Shown one piece after another: positions 43,559-52,488 of a DNA stretch of 64,000 bases. Position numbers and translations under genes: made by a program. The first letter of the stretch is position 1. Each line of letters begins with the position of its first letter. Origin of the DNA: Mesonia profundi (GTDB lineage Bacteria > Bacteroidota > Bacteroidia > Flavobacteriales > Flavobacteriaceae); assembly GCF_031085155.1 (NCBI RefSeq), contig NZ_JAVHUL010000003.1, positions 1 to 64,000 of the forward strand. Direction: 5' to 3'. The notes below the pieces were generated by a model. The model saw only the letters and a program-made list of their open reading frames with translations, had not been told where the DNA came from and did no database searches.

Positions 43559-44455
43559 ATGAAAATACCAGCAAAACTTAATCAAGGAGACCAAATTGCC
43601 ATCGTCGCCACAGCTAGAAAAGTAACTCCAGAAGAATTGCAACCCGCAATTTCTCTTCTAAAATCTTGGGGTTTAGTTACTATGATGGGATCTAGCATTG
43701 GACTGGAAGAACATCAATTTGCTGGAACTGATCAAGAGCGGACGGCAGATTTGCAACAACAAATGGAGGATCCCAACATCAAAGCGATTTGGTGTGCTAA
43801 GGGAGGTTATGGAACGGTGCGAATTTTAGATTTACTCGATTTTTCTAACTTTTCAAAAAATCCAAAATGGATTGTGGGTTATAGCGATGTTACCGCCTTG
43901 CATTCTCAAATCAATAACTTAGGAATATCTACCTTACACGCACAGATGTGTTTGGGTGTAGAAACCAAAAGTGAAGCGAGCCGAGAAACTTTAAGGAAAG
44001 CTTTATTTGGAGAAGATTTCGATTATCATTTTCCGTCTTCGGAATTCAACAGAAAAGGCGTTGCTAAGGGAGAACTTGTAGGGGGAAATTTGTCGGTTCT
44101 TTTTTCCCTTATCGGAAGTGAATCGGATTTAGATCTGAAAGGAAAAATTTTGTTTCTAGAGGATTTGGATGAATATCTTTACCATATCGACCGAATGATG
44201 CAAAACCTGAAACGTAACGGCTGGTTTGATCAAATTAGCGGCTTGATTATTGGCGGAATGAATGATATGAATGACAATACTGTTCCTTTTGGCAAAACCG
44301 CAAAGGAGATTATCGCCGAAATCACGGCCGAATACGATTTTCCAGTAGCTTTTAATTTTCTTGCGGGACATATAGAAGACAATCAAGCCTTAATTTTGGG
44401 AAGAAAAGTAAGATTGCAAGTGGAGGCTAAGGAGAGTCACGTGAGCTACTTTTAA
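43559..44455 (+). CDS. LD-carboxypeptidase (S66 family)
   Basis: It removes the terminal D-alanine from recycled tetrapeptides in murein recycling. The 298-residue protein has the serine nucleophile loop WIVGYSDVTALHSQI and acidic/His partners in LFLEDLDEYLYHIDRMMQNLK and FLAGHIEDNQAL. The fold fits LdcA/MccF. ATG 43559 is preferred over an upstream TTG. No signal peptide, as expected for the cytoplasmic enzyme. Confidence 0.92.
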   Translation: MKIPAKLNQGDQIAIVATARKVTPEELQPAISLLKSWGLVTMMGSSIGLEEHQFAGTDQERTADLQQQMEDPNIKAIWCAKGGYGTVRILDLLDFSNFSKNPKWIVGYSDVTALHSQINNLGISTLHAQMCLGVETKSEASRETLRKALFGEDFDYHFPSSEFNRKGVAKGELVGGNLSVLFSLIGSESDLDLKGKILFLEDLDEYLYHIDRMMQNLKRNGWFDQISGLIIGGMNDMNDNTVPFGKTAKEIIAEITAEYDFPVAFNFLAGHIEDNQALILGRKVRLQVEAKESHVSYF

Positions 44456-44636
44456 TATTTTTATCAGTAGATTATTCGTTTAATTAAGTGTTTTTATATC
44501 ACCAGTATCGTGCAAGTTAGGCAGTATTTTTCGGGCACTCAACTATCCAAATCAAAAGACTTAAGGTTTTCCAATTATAATCAAATTCTGTTGAGAAGAA
44601 ATGCAGATATGATATATAAGGTGCTGGTAACTGTCT

Positions 44637-44954
44637 TTATTTCTTTCTTTTTATCTTATCTGGAAATTGTCTTGTACCAAAAACGTCAGCAATTTTAATT
44701 TTCGCATTTTTCTCATCAACAGAATAAATGATTTTGAAACTTTTATAAACCAAATAGCGATATTCTATTGTTCTTTCTTTTAAAAGCGGTTCTTTTTGTC
44801 CAACAAATGGATTTTTTCTGAGTATTTCAGGTTCGTTTAAAATACCTTCAATAATTTCTAATGCAATATCAAAATTTGCTTCTTTTTTGTAATATTCGAA
44901 TATTTTATCAAGTTGAAATTCGGAAAATTCCGCCCAGATTATTTCCAATTCCAT
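44637..44954 (-). CDS. ParE/RelE-type toxin
   Basis: The 105-residue protein opens MELEIIWAEFSEFQLDKIFEYYKKEAN, with the ParE-like helix pair, and continues with RKNPFVGQKEPLLKERTIEYRYLVYKSFKIIYSVDEKNAKIKIADVFGTRQFPDKI, which matches the RelE/ParE beta-sheet core (YRYLVYKSFKIIYSV). ParE members inhibit gyrase and RelE members cleave mRNA; the subtype is not decided. Its ATG overlaps the stop of the upstream antitoxin (TAATG), standard for such modules. Confidence 0.82.
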   Translation of the reverse strand: MELEIIWAEFSEFQLDKIFEYYKKEANFDIALEIIEGILNEPEILRKNPFVGQKEPLLKERTIEYRYLVYKSFKIIYSVDEKNAKIKIADVFGTRQFPDKIKRKK

Positions 44955-45196
44955 TATCGATATTTCTCTAAAAGTTCAGAGGTTTTCTTACATCGTTTGT
45001 TTTTGAAATCTGATTCTGATTTTTCAATTCGAGCGTTTAATTCCTCTTTTGTCATTGAATTTTCAATAGAATCATTAGAGGACTCTTTTTCCTTTTTTAG
45101 GATTTTTTCAAATTTTGATATTACCTCTTCGCTTTGAAGTTTTAAAAACTCCTGAACAAATTCTATTTTTCGTGTTTCAATGTCCATAAGTTGCAT
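44954..45196 (-). CDS. Cognate antitoxin, coiled-coil type
   Basis: About 80 residues from the ATG at 45196. A later ATG at 45187 is also possible, and the ORF start at 45205 falls inside the promoter element. The protein is charged and helical: MDIETRKIEFVQEFLKLQSEEVISKFEKILKKEKESSNDSIENSMTKEELNARIEKSESDFKN, a typical flavobacterial ParE partner. A TATATTTG promoter element lies 6 bases ahead of the 45196 ATG. The pair is probably autoregulated. Confidence 0.75.
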   Translation of the reverse strand: MQLMDIETRKIEFVQEFLKLQSEEVISKFEKILKKEKESSNDSIENSMTKEELNARIEKSESDFKNKRCKKTSELLEKYR

Positions 45197-45202
45197 TTTT
45201 AT

Positions 45203-45210
45203 CAAATATA
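45203..45210 (-). promoter_or_regulatory. -7 promoter element of the toxin-antitoxin pair
   Basis: The minus strand reads TATATTTG. Its last base lies 6 bases before the ATG at 45196, which excludes the ATG at 45205 and suggests a nearly leaderless transcript. Confidence 0.55.
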
Positions 45211-45313
45211 CAATTTATTTAATATTCAATATTTTTGTCAAAGCTATTTTTTTAGCCTGTTGCCAACTGTATTTTACCATTTTTTCCTCTACTTTAGTAA
45301 CAAATTCAATTCC

Positions 45314-46606
45314 ATGAAAACAAAATTCCTTTTTAGCAGCTTAATTATGGCCGCTCTTTTCACGTATAGTTGTAAAAACAACACCAAAATTTCTGACGAT
45401 AAGAAAGAAGAAATCGCTCAAGACAGTACTGCCACAACGGTGAAAACTGCCATTGGTGAACTTACTTTAGAGGCTCCTTTTGCAACTGAAGCAGTGGCTA
45501 AAGTTTCTAAAAACGTGGGGTGGCAAGAGGGAGAAACTCCTACCGCACCGCAAGGTTTTACCGTAACACGATTTGCTGAAGACCTAGAACATCCGCGTTG
45601 GATTTATATAGGGCCAAACGGCGATACCTTCGTAGCAGAATCTGATGGTGCTAAAACTAGTGCCAATAAAATCATTCTTTTTAGAGACACCAATAACGAC
45701 GGTTCTCCCGATGAAAAGCACGTCTTTAAGGAAGGTCTTAATCAGCCTTTTGGGATGTTGATTTATGATGGGCATTTTTATGTAGCCAATGTAGATGGCG
45801 TAGTGAAATTTCCTTATCAAGAAGGAGCAAATCAGTTGAAAGGAGAAGGAGAAACAATTATAGAGCTTCCTGCAGGAGGTTACAATCACCATTGGACGCG
45901 TAATCTCATTACTAATAAAGAGAAAAGCAAGTTTTACATTACCGTTGGTTCTTCGAGCAATGTGGGGGAGTATGGAATGGAAAAAGAGCAGCGTCGTGCA
46001 AGAATTATAGAAATTAATCCAGATGGTTCTGGCGAGAAAACCTATGCTTCAGGAATTAGAAATCCTATTGGAATCGATTGGAATCCTGTAACGGGAGATC
46101 TTTGGGCAGCAGTCAATGAACGCGATAACTTAGGCGATAATTTGGTGCCCGATTATGCAACTAGTGTAAAAGGAGGTGGTTTTTACGGTTGGCCTTATGC
46201 GTATTACGGACAAATTAGAGATCCGCGTTGGGAAGAAGATCCGCATCCAGAGATGGTAGAAAAAACGATAGTTCCAGATGTACCACTGGGGGCACATACG
46301 GCTTCGATTGGATTTACTTTTTATAGGGGAGAAAGTTTTCCTTCCAACTATAAAAACGGAGCTTTTGTAGGTCAGCATGGTTCTTGGAATCGTTCGGTAT
46401 TGAGCGGTTATAAAGTGGTGTTTATTCCTTTTGATGCCAGCGGAAAGCCTCAAAAGCCGCAAGATTTCCTTACTGGTTTTATTGCGAATGAAGAAGCTTC
46501 AGAAGTGCGGGGAAGACCTGTTGGCGTAACTCAGACTCAGCAAGGAGATCTATTGGTGGTCGATGATGATTCGGGAATTATTTGGCGCGTTTCGGCAGAT
46601 AAATAG
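45314..46606 (+). CDS. PQQ-type sugar dehydrogenase lipoprotein (sorbosone/glucose dehydrogenase family)
   Basis: It probably oxidises sugars in the periplasm using pyrroloquinoline quinone. From ATG 45314 the 430-residue protein has signal plus lipobox (SLIMAALFTYSCKNN) and the six-bladed propeller of soluble glucose dehydrogenase/sorbosone dehydrogenase: PQGFTVTRFAEDLEHPRWIYIGPNGDTFVAES, NQPFGMLIYDGHFYVAN, GGYNHHWTRNLITN (conserved His pair), EINPDGSGEKTYASGIRNPIGIDWNPVTGDLWAAVNERDNLGD and GQHGSWNRSVLSGYKVVF. I did not use the upstream in-frame start at 45191, which gives an unlikely hydrophobic leader. A TonB-dependent receptor follows 55 bases later. No PQQ biosynthesis genes are in the window. 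Confidence 0.9.
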   Translation: MKTKFLFSSLIMAALFTYSCKNNTKISDDKKEEIAQDSTATTVKTAIGELTLEAPFATEAVAKVSKNVGWQEGETPTAPQGFTVTRFAEDLEHPRWIYIGPNGDTFVAESDGAKTSANKIILFRDTNNDGSPDEKHVFKEGLNQPFGMLIYDGHFYVANVDGVVKFPYQEGANQLKGEGETIIELPAGGYNHHWTRNLITNKEKSKFYITVGSSSNVGEYGMEKEQRRARIIEINPDGSGEKTYASGIRNPIGIDWNPVTGDLWAAVNERDNLGDNLVPDYATSVKGGGFYGWPYAYYGQIRDPRWEEDPHPEMVEKTIVPDVPLGAHTASIGFTFYRGESFPSNYKNGAFVGQHGSWNRSVLSGYKVVFIPFDASGKPQKPQDFLTGFIANEEASEVRGRPVGVTQTQQGDLLVVDDDSGIIWRVSADK

Positions 46607-46661
46607 ATTTTATTTATAAACAAGTAAATAAGATTTTACCTCGTCTAAAAACCCCAATTTA

Positions 46662-48743
46662 TTGAAATCACCATTTTTTCTTTACGGATTTGTTTTCGTT
46701 ATCTTTTCTTGTTGGAATGCTCAAGCGCAAAAATACCAAGATAGTACGCTGTTGGATCAGGTTATTTTGAAAGCACCTAGTTTGCAAGGAGAACTCACTA
46801 AAACCCCAGCTGCGGTAAATCTCTTAGAAACACCCGAACTCAACCGAGGATCAACCAACCTGCTCACCGAAATTTTTAATCGGATTCCCGGAGTTTATAC
46901 GCAAGCGGGCGCTTTAAATACCAATAGAATTACGATTCGGGGGATTGGTTCTAGAGCACAATATGGCACTAATCGCGTGAAAGCATATTTTAGCGAAATC
47001 CCGTTAAGCACAGGTGACGGAGAAACCGTTTTGAACGACATTGATTTAGAAGCGGTAGATCGTGTAGAAATTATTAAAGGACCCAATTCTAGTCTGTACG
47101 GCTCTGGTTTAGGCGGCGTGATTCAAGTGATGCCTTTTCAGTCTAGCGAGAATCAATCTTTTACCAAACTTTCTAGTGTTTTTGGGAGTTATGGATTGCA
47201 AAAGCAAACGGCGAGCTTAGGATATGCGAAGAAAAATGCTTCGGTTTTTGCGAGCTACAACCATTTAAAGCAAGAAGGTTATCGGGAAAATGCCGATTAT
47301 GATCGAAAAACTTTTCATCTTAATAGCAGTATTCAAATTTCAGAAAAGTCTCAACTTCATATTTTAGGAAATTTCACGCGCTTAAAAGCTTATATCTCGA
47401 GTTCGATCAGTTTGTCGGTATTTAAAGAAAATCCGCGGCAAGCTGCTTTTACTTGGAAAACTGCTCAGGGTTATGAATCTTATGACCGTTTTCTGCTAGG
47501 AATTTCTTACGAATACCAATTTTCAGAGAAATTAGCGCAAACTACCAGTTTCTTCACTAATTATAAAGATGCTTACGAGCCTCGACCTTTCGATATTTTA
47601 AAACAAAAAGCCTATAATCTAGGCGCACGAACGCGTTTTACGTATCGAGATCAGGTGTTTCAACTTCCTATAAAAGCCAGTATTGGGGCAGAGATTCTTC
47701 AGGAGAATTACTCGGGTAGCAATTTTGAAAATTTATACGAAGAGTTTCCTAATCAAGGAAGTGTGCGTGGAGTAATGATTAGCAATCTTGAGCAAAACCG
47801 TAATTATTACAATGTTTTTGCGCAAGGAGAACTCCAAGTTTTACCAAAATTAAAGTTGGTTGGCGGGCTCAATATCAACGCGACCAATTACACGTTAACC
47901 AATCTCTTTACGGAAGAAGTCGCAACGCCCACAAGTGAAGGGAAATTTGAAAGCATTGTAGCTCCGCGAGCAGCAGCCTTGTACGAAATCACTCCGCAGA
48001 AAAATGTGTATATAAATCTAAGCAAAGGATTTTCTATTCCCACGGTGGACGAAACTTTGACTCCGCGAGGGAATATCAACAACACGTTAAAACCAGAAAT
48101 AGGATGGAATTATGAACTCGGTTTTAAAGGCTCTTGGGAGAAAAATTTATATATCGAATTGGCTTTGTATAGCATTCAAGTGAGTGATTTACTCGTGGCC
48201 GAACGTGTAGAAAATGATCAATATATAGGAAAGAATGCGGGAAAAACCAATCATAATGGCTTAGAGTTTTTATTAAGATACAACTGGAATTTAAACCAAA
48301 ATTTTCAGTTTCAAACTTACGCTTCCGCGGAATTAAATGCGTATTCCTTTGATGATTTTAACGATGAAGGAGAAGACTTTAGCGGTAATGAATTAACCGG
48401 AATGCCAGATCATAAAATTAACCTTGGAGTAGATGCCGTTATTTTTAAACATTTCAGCTTAAATACCAATGCGCTTTGGGTTGCTGAAATTCCTCTGAAT
48501 GATGAAAATTTGGTCTATAGCGATGCTTATCAATTGCTGAATCTAAAAGCATTTTATCGTTTACAGTTGCTTCCGAAAATTGAGATGGATTTTAATCTAG
48601 GTATAAATAATGTACTAAACGAAAGCTATGCGGCAAGCATTCTTCCCAATGCGGTTGGTTTTGGAGGGAAAGAATCTCGGTATTTCTACCCTGGTAACAA
48701 TCGGAATTTTTACGGCGGATTAAGTTTGAGTTATAAACTTTAA
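46662..48743 (+). CDS. TonB-dependent outer-membrane receptor
   Basis: The 693-residue receptor starts at a TTG with signal peptide SPFFLYGFVFVIFSCWNAQAQ and lacks the N-terminal beta domain of SusC-like proteins. It goes straight to a plug (TPAAVNLLETPELNRGSTNLLTEIFNRIPGVYTQAGALNTNRITIRGIGSRAQYGTNRVK, VEIIKGPNSSLYGSGLGGVIQV) and a barrel ending NRNFYGGLSLSYKL. Its size is close to PqqU of E. coli and its position beside a PQQ-type dehydrogenase suggests PQQ uptake, which is an inference. A siderophore or other small substrate is the alternative. Confidence 0.88.
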   Translation: MKSPFFLYGFVFVIFSCWNAQAQKYQDSTLLDQVILKAPSLQGELTKTPAAVNLLETPELNRGSTNLLTEIFNRIPGVYTQAGALNTNRITIRGIGSRAQYGTNRVKAYFSEIPLSTGDGETVLNDIDLEAVDRVEIIKGPNSSLYGSGLGGVIQVMPFQSSENQSFTKLSSVFGSYGLQKQTASLGYAKKNASVFASYNHLKQEGYRENADYDRKTFHLNSSIQISEKSQLHILGNFTRLKAYISSSISLSVFKENPRQAAFTWKTAQGYESYDRFLLGISYEYQFSEKLAQTTSFFTNYKDAYEPRPFDILKQKAYNLGARTRFTYRDQVFQLPIKASIGAEILQENYSGSNFENLYEEFPNQGSVRGVMISNLEQNRNYYNVFAQGELQVLPKLKLVGGLNINATNYTLTNLFTEEVATPTSEGKFESIVAPRAAALYEITPQKNVYINLSKGFSIPTVDETLTPRGNINNTLKPEIGWNYELGFKGSWEKNLYIELALYSIQVSDLLVAERVENDQYIGKNAGKTNHNGLEFLLRYNWNLNQNFQFQTYASAELNAYSFDDFNDEGEDFSGNELTGMPDHKINLGVDAVIFKHFSLNTNALWVAEIPLNDENLVYSDAYQLLNLKAFYRLQLLPKIEMDFNLGINNVLNESYAASILPNAVGFGGKESRYFYPGNNRNFYGGLSLSYKL

Positions 48744-48941
48744 AAGAATTTAGTACCTCTGTAAATGCTTTTATGATCTCCCTCAACTTGATTTATAATA
48801 ATTAGGATAAAATTAAAAAGTAATCTATAAGCAGATCTCTACAGAATATACATTATTACGTACTATTCGTACATTCTGATTAGTATATGTAAGAATAACG
48901 TGTTAAATTAGTTAAATATTTAAAAACTAAATTTTATAGTT

Positions 48942-49919
48942 ATGAAACAAAAGATACTTACTTATGGATTATTAGTTTTCGTATTACTTGCTTTTAGTGC
49001 TTGTAGTAGCGATGACGATGCTAATAATGAAATTGATGCGACCGTTGACAATTTGTTTAACGTGCAAGATGCTATTTTGCAGAATAGAGATTTCCCCACG
49101 GCAAGTTCAGAGGCTAGTTTAGAGATTCTCAACATGAATACCAATGTTATTCCTGGAGGAACTTCTTACGCAACGATTCAAACCAGTACGCCTGCAGAGA
49201 GAATATATATAGGTGCTGTAGATGAATTGGGATACTTTGAGCTTACTCCTGAGAGTAGTTCTGACTTAGATCAAAGCTTTATCTTAAAGATTAGTCAGTT
49301 AAATGAAGAGGAGAACTTTAGCGTTCGCTTGGCTTATTTAGACCAAAATAATCAAGTGAGTCAGGCTGTTATTGCTAATTTAATGGTGACCAGTGTAGGG
49401 ACAGGTACTTTACAAGTTAGTCTTTCTTTTGATAATGATAAAGATGTAGATTTACACCTTATTGAGCCCGATGGAGAACATATTTACTACGGAAGTATGA
49501 ATAGCAGCAATGGTGGAGAATTAGATTTAGATTCTAATCCAGCTTGTTCTATTGATGGGATTAACAACGAAAATATTACCTATCCTGAAGAAGCACAATT
49601 AGATGCTGGTACGTATTATGTATATGTAGATATGTACTCTAATTGCGACCCAAGTATTGCGACAAATTATGTGGCATCGGTTTATCTAAACGGAGTGGAG
49701 ATTCCAACTTCTACACAAAATCCGTTTAATGCAACTTTCCCCGTAGACTTTCCTAGTAATGGAGGTGGTTCAGGAATTGAAAATGATATAAACCCTGTTT
49801 TTTCTTTTGAAGTACCAGAAGGTTCTTCTTCAAGACCTGCACAGGTAGAAACCAACTTTCAGCCAAAACCAATGACAGAATCAGCTAAAAGAAAACTTGA
49901 ATTCTCTCAGAATAGATAA
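48942..49919 (+). CDS. Lipoprotein with DUF2135-like domain
   Basis: The 325-residue lipoprotein has signal and lipobox in LLVFVLLAFSACSSDDDANN. Its C-terminal half contains LQVSLSFDNDKDVDLHLIEPDGEHIYYGSMNSSNGGELDLDSNPACSIDGINNENITYPEEAQLDAGTYYVYVDMYS, which matches the DUF2135/YfaP pattern (DVDLHLxxPDG...GGELDxD...NENI). The acidic cluster suggests calcium binding. Function unknown. It has its own terminator. Confidence 0.8.
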   Translation: MKQKILTYGLLVFVLLAFSACSSDDDANNEIDATVDNLFNVQDAILQNRDFPTASSEASLEILNMNTNVIPGGTSYATIQTSTPAERIYIGAVDELGYFELTPESSSDLDQSFILKISQLNEEENFSVRLAYLDQNNQVSQAVIANLMVTSVGTGTLQVSLSFDNDKDVDLHLIEPDGEHIYYGSMNSSNGGELDLDSNPACSIDGINNENITYPEEAQLDAGTYYVYVDMYSNCDPSIATNYVASVYLNGVEIPTSTQNPFNATFPVDFPSNGGGSGIENDINPVFSFEVPEGSSSRPAQVETNFQPKPMTESAKRKLEFSQNR

Positions 49920-49950
49920 GTTAAACTAACTAATCAAGCTAAGCTGTTAG

Positions 49951-49990
49951 GACAGGCATCATCAATTTAGATGGTGTCTGTCTTTTTTTT
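49951..49990 (+). terminator. Intrinsic terminator after the DUF2135-like gene
   Basis: Stem GACAGGCATCATC with GATGGTGTCTGTC (a few G-T pairs), loop AATTTA, then T8. Confidence 0.85.
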
Positions 49991-50053
49991 GAGAGAACTT
50001 GGAAAGTGAATCCTAAATATACAGCAGCAATGTTTAAAATTCAGACTGCTTTC

Positions 50054-51964
50054 TTACAAAGTACCTTTTAACCAATTAAAAAATTCGTGTTGCCATACCA
50101 AGGCATTTTGAGGTTCTAAAACCCAATGATTTGCTTCGGGGAGGTATAACAATTTGCTTTTTAAACCAAGCAATTGTGCTGCTTGGTAGGCTCCCAAACC
50201 TTGCTCAATAGGTACTCGATAATCTTTTCCTCCTTGAATAATAAATATAGGCGTATCCCATTTAGCCACGTGATTGATGGGATTAAACTTTCCATACGTG
50301 TTTTGAGCATCCTCATTCTCTTTTTCCCAATAGGCACCTCCAAAATCATGGTTGACGAAAAATAATTCTTCGGTGGTTCCATACATGCTTCTGGTGTCAA
50401 AAACACCGTCGTGAGCAATAAAAGTTTTAAAGCGTTTGTTATGCATTCCGGCAAGGTAAAATACAGAATAGCCTCCAAAGCTAGCGCCTACGGCTGCCAT
50501 CCTGTTTTCATCTATAAAAGATTCTTTGGATAATTCATCTGTAGCGCTGAGGTAATCGTTTATTACTTGTCCGCCCCAATCTTTACTAATCGCTTCGTTC
50601 CACTCCACGCCGTGTCCTGGCATTCCTCTACGATTTGGTGCAATCACGACATAACCTTGAGAAGCCATCAATTGAAAATTCCATCTAAAGGAGTAGAATT
50701 GAGAAAGTGGCGATTGAGGTCCGCCTTGCGCATACACCAAGGTTGGATACTTTTGGGTGACATCAAAATTAGGCGGTAAAATAAGCCATACCAGCATTTT
50801 TTTTCCATCGGTGGTGGTTACATAACGCTTTTCGACTTTGGGTAGATCCAAGCTTTTATAAACTTCATCATTAATGTGGGTGAGTTGTGTAAAGCTTTTC
50901 GTTTTCAAATCGAAAGTAAATAACTCTGCTGCATGATTCATATCGGTTCGCGTTACGAAGAGCTTATTCTCTTTTTGCAGCACGATACTTTTTACATCAA
51001 AATCCCCTTTAGAAAGTTGTTTTACTTGGGGCATTTTTCGTTTTTTGCCGGGATAATCCACTTCAAACAATTGGATAGTACCATCTACTGGAGCCGTAAA
51101 ATAAGCGCTTTTAGCATCTTTATTCCATGTAAAGCTAGAAACCGTACCATCCCATTGTGCGGTTAAATTCTGCTTTACACCATCTTTTAAAATGATGATA
51201 TCATTTTTGTCGGCCTCGTAGCCTTCGGTTTTCATTTGTAAATAGGCGAGCGCTCCGTCTTTAGAAAAGGCAGGTTGCATGTCATAACCTTTATTTTCTT
51301 CCGTAAGGTTTTCGGTATTTTTTGTTTTAAGGTTGTACTTGTAAATATCAGTATTGGTGCTTTGTGCGTATGCCTTCCCTTTTACTTTCTTGCTTACGTA
51401 ATAAATGTGTTCGCTATCTGGACCCCAAATATAATCTTCATCCCCGCCAAATGGGCGCTGTGGACTATAATAAGGCTCCTCTGGCATCACATCGATACCT
51501 TCCTCCTCTTTGGCGTCTTTTGCTTTGTAGAAAACATGGCTATAAGTACCGTCATTCCACGTATCCCAGTGTCTAATATCCAAATCGGTATATACATAAG
51601 CATTGGATTTGGGTAGATTTTTATAACGATTTTTTCCCGTTACCTCTTCTATACGTACTGTTTTGTCAAAGAGCTCATATTTTTTATTAGGAGAAATGTT
51701 CTTGGATACTACCTCTACGGCATCTTCGCTAATTTTGGTAGCAGAACCGCCTGTAATGGATATTTTATAAAACTCGGTGTCAAAGTTATTCTCTTCTACA
51801 TTAGGAATTTTTAATTTGTAATAGATATTCTTTTGGGCTTCATCTACGCCCATTACACTTAAACGCTTTAGGCTCCATAAGGTTTCTGGGGTCATTTTTT
51901 GCTGACTCATAACTAGGTTGGTACTCAATATTAAACTTAAAATAACTAGACTTGTTCTCATCAT
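50054..51964 (-). CDS. S9 family prolyl-oligopeptidase-type peptidase
   Basis: It cleaves dipeptides or short peptides in the periplasm or outside. The 636-residue protein has a signal peptide (MMRTSLVILSLILSTNLVMSQ), an N-terminal beta-propeller region, and a C-terminal alpha/beta-hydrolase domain. The nucleophile is in AAVGASFGGYSVFYLAG (Ser in GASFGG), with Asp in PIFIIQGGKDYRVPIEQG and His in LLYLPEANHWVLEPQN, so the triad is complete. It resembles acylaminoacyl- or dipeptidyl-peptidase (DPP5-like). A TAACTTTG element lies 37 bases upstream. Confidence 0.93.
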   Translation of the reverse strand: MMRTSLVILSLILSTNLVMSQQKMTPETLWSLKRLSVMGVDEAQKNIYYKLKIPNVEENNFDTEFYKISITGGSATKISEDAVEVVSKNISPNKKYELFDKTVRIEEVTGKNRYKNLPKSNAYVYTDLDIRHWDTWNDGTYSHVFYKAKDAKEEEGIDVMPEEPYYSPQRPFGGDEDYIWGPDSEHIYYVSKKVKGKAYAQSTNTDIYKYNLKTKNTENLTEENKGYDMQPAFSKDGALAYLQMKTEGYEADKNDIIILKDGVKQNLTAQWDGTVSSFTWNKDAKSAYFTAPVDGTIQLFEVDYPGKKRKMPQVKQLSKGDFDVKSIVLQKENKLFVTRTDMNHAAELFTFDLKTKSFTQLTHINDEVYKSLDLPKVEKRYVTTTDGKKMLVWLILPPNFDVTQKYPTLVYAQGGPQSPLSQFYSFRWNFQLMASQGYVVIAPNRRGMPGHGVEWNEAISKDWGGQVINDYLSATDELSKESFIDENRMAAVGASFGGYSVFYLAGMHNKRFKTFIAHDGVFDTRSMYGTTEELFFVNHDFGGAYWEKENEDAQNTYGKFNPINHVAKWDTPIFIIQGGKDYRVPIEQGLGAYQAAQLLGLKSKLLYLPEANHWVLEPQNALVWQHEFFNWLKGTL

Positions 51965-52000
51965 ATTAGATTTAGGGAGGTGCTTTTAAAAAAGCAATTT

Positions 52001-52008
52001 CAAAGTTA
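52001..52008 (-). promoter_or_regulatory. -7 promoter element of the S9 peptidase
   Basis: The minus strand reads TAACTTTG, an exact TAnnTTTG match 36 bases before the start codon. Confidence 0.5.
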
Positions 52009-52083
52009 GCAAATAAACCTATTTATCGGAGGGAATTACAACTGAATTAATTTGAGTATCTTAGAAGAGGAAAATTAAAAAAA

Positions 52084-52443
52084 ATGGCAGAGCATAACGA
52101 TTTAGGAAATAAAGGAGAGCAGCTTGCCGCAGATTTTTTACTGAAAAAAGGCTATAAAATTTTAGAACGCAACTACCGATTTCAAAAAGCGGAAGTGGAT
52201 ATTATTGCTCAACTGAAAGATACCCTTTGTGCAGTTGAGGTTAAAACCCGCAGTACACCAGATTTTGGAAATCCTCAAGACTTTGTGAAACCTAAGCAAA
52301 TTCAGCAACTGGTAAAAGCCATTGACCACTATGTGAATGCAAATGATTTAGACGTGGACGTGCGATTTGATATTGTAGCTATTATTAAAAATAAGAGCGG
52401 CACCAGATTGGAACATCTGGAAGATGCTTTTTTACATTTTTAA
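52084..52443 (+). CDS. YraN family (UPF0102) endonuclease-like protein
   Basis: The 119-residue protein has the Holliday-junction resolvase-like fold of the YraN/UPF0102 family: GNKGEQLAADFLLKKGYKILERNYRF, AEVDIIAQLKDTLCAVEVKTRS (PD-(D/E)xK active site Asp, Glu, Lys) and RFDIVAII. Function in vivo is unknown. It is divergent from the S9 peptidase and convergent with mfd. Confidence 0.92.
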   Translation: MAEHNDLGNKGEQLAADFLLKKGYKILERNYRFQKAEVDIIAQLKDTLCAVEVKTRSTPDFGNPQDFVKPKQIQQLVKAIDHYVNANDLDVDVRFDIVAIIKNKSGTRLEHLEDAFLHF

Positions 52444-52488
52444 GCGGTTATTTTACTTTTAGCCTTTAAACAATTCCGTAAAGAAAAA

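Noticed and set aside
44510-44698. 62-residue open frame on the plus strand between LD-carboxypeptidase and the toxin
   Set aside because: GTG start, no family resemblance, and it overlaps the 3' end of the toxin gene. Nothing supports translation.
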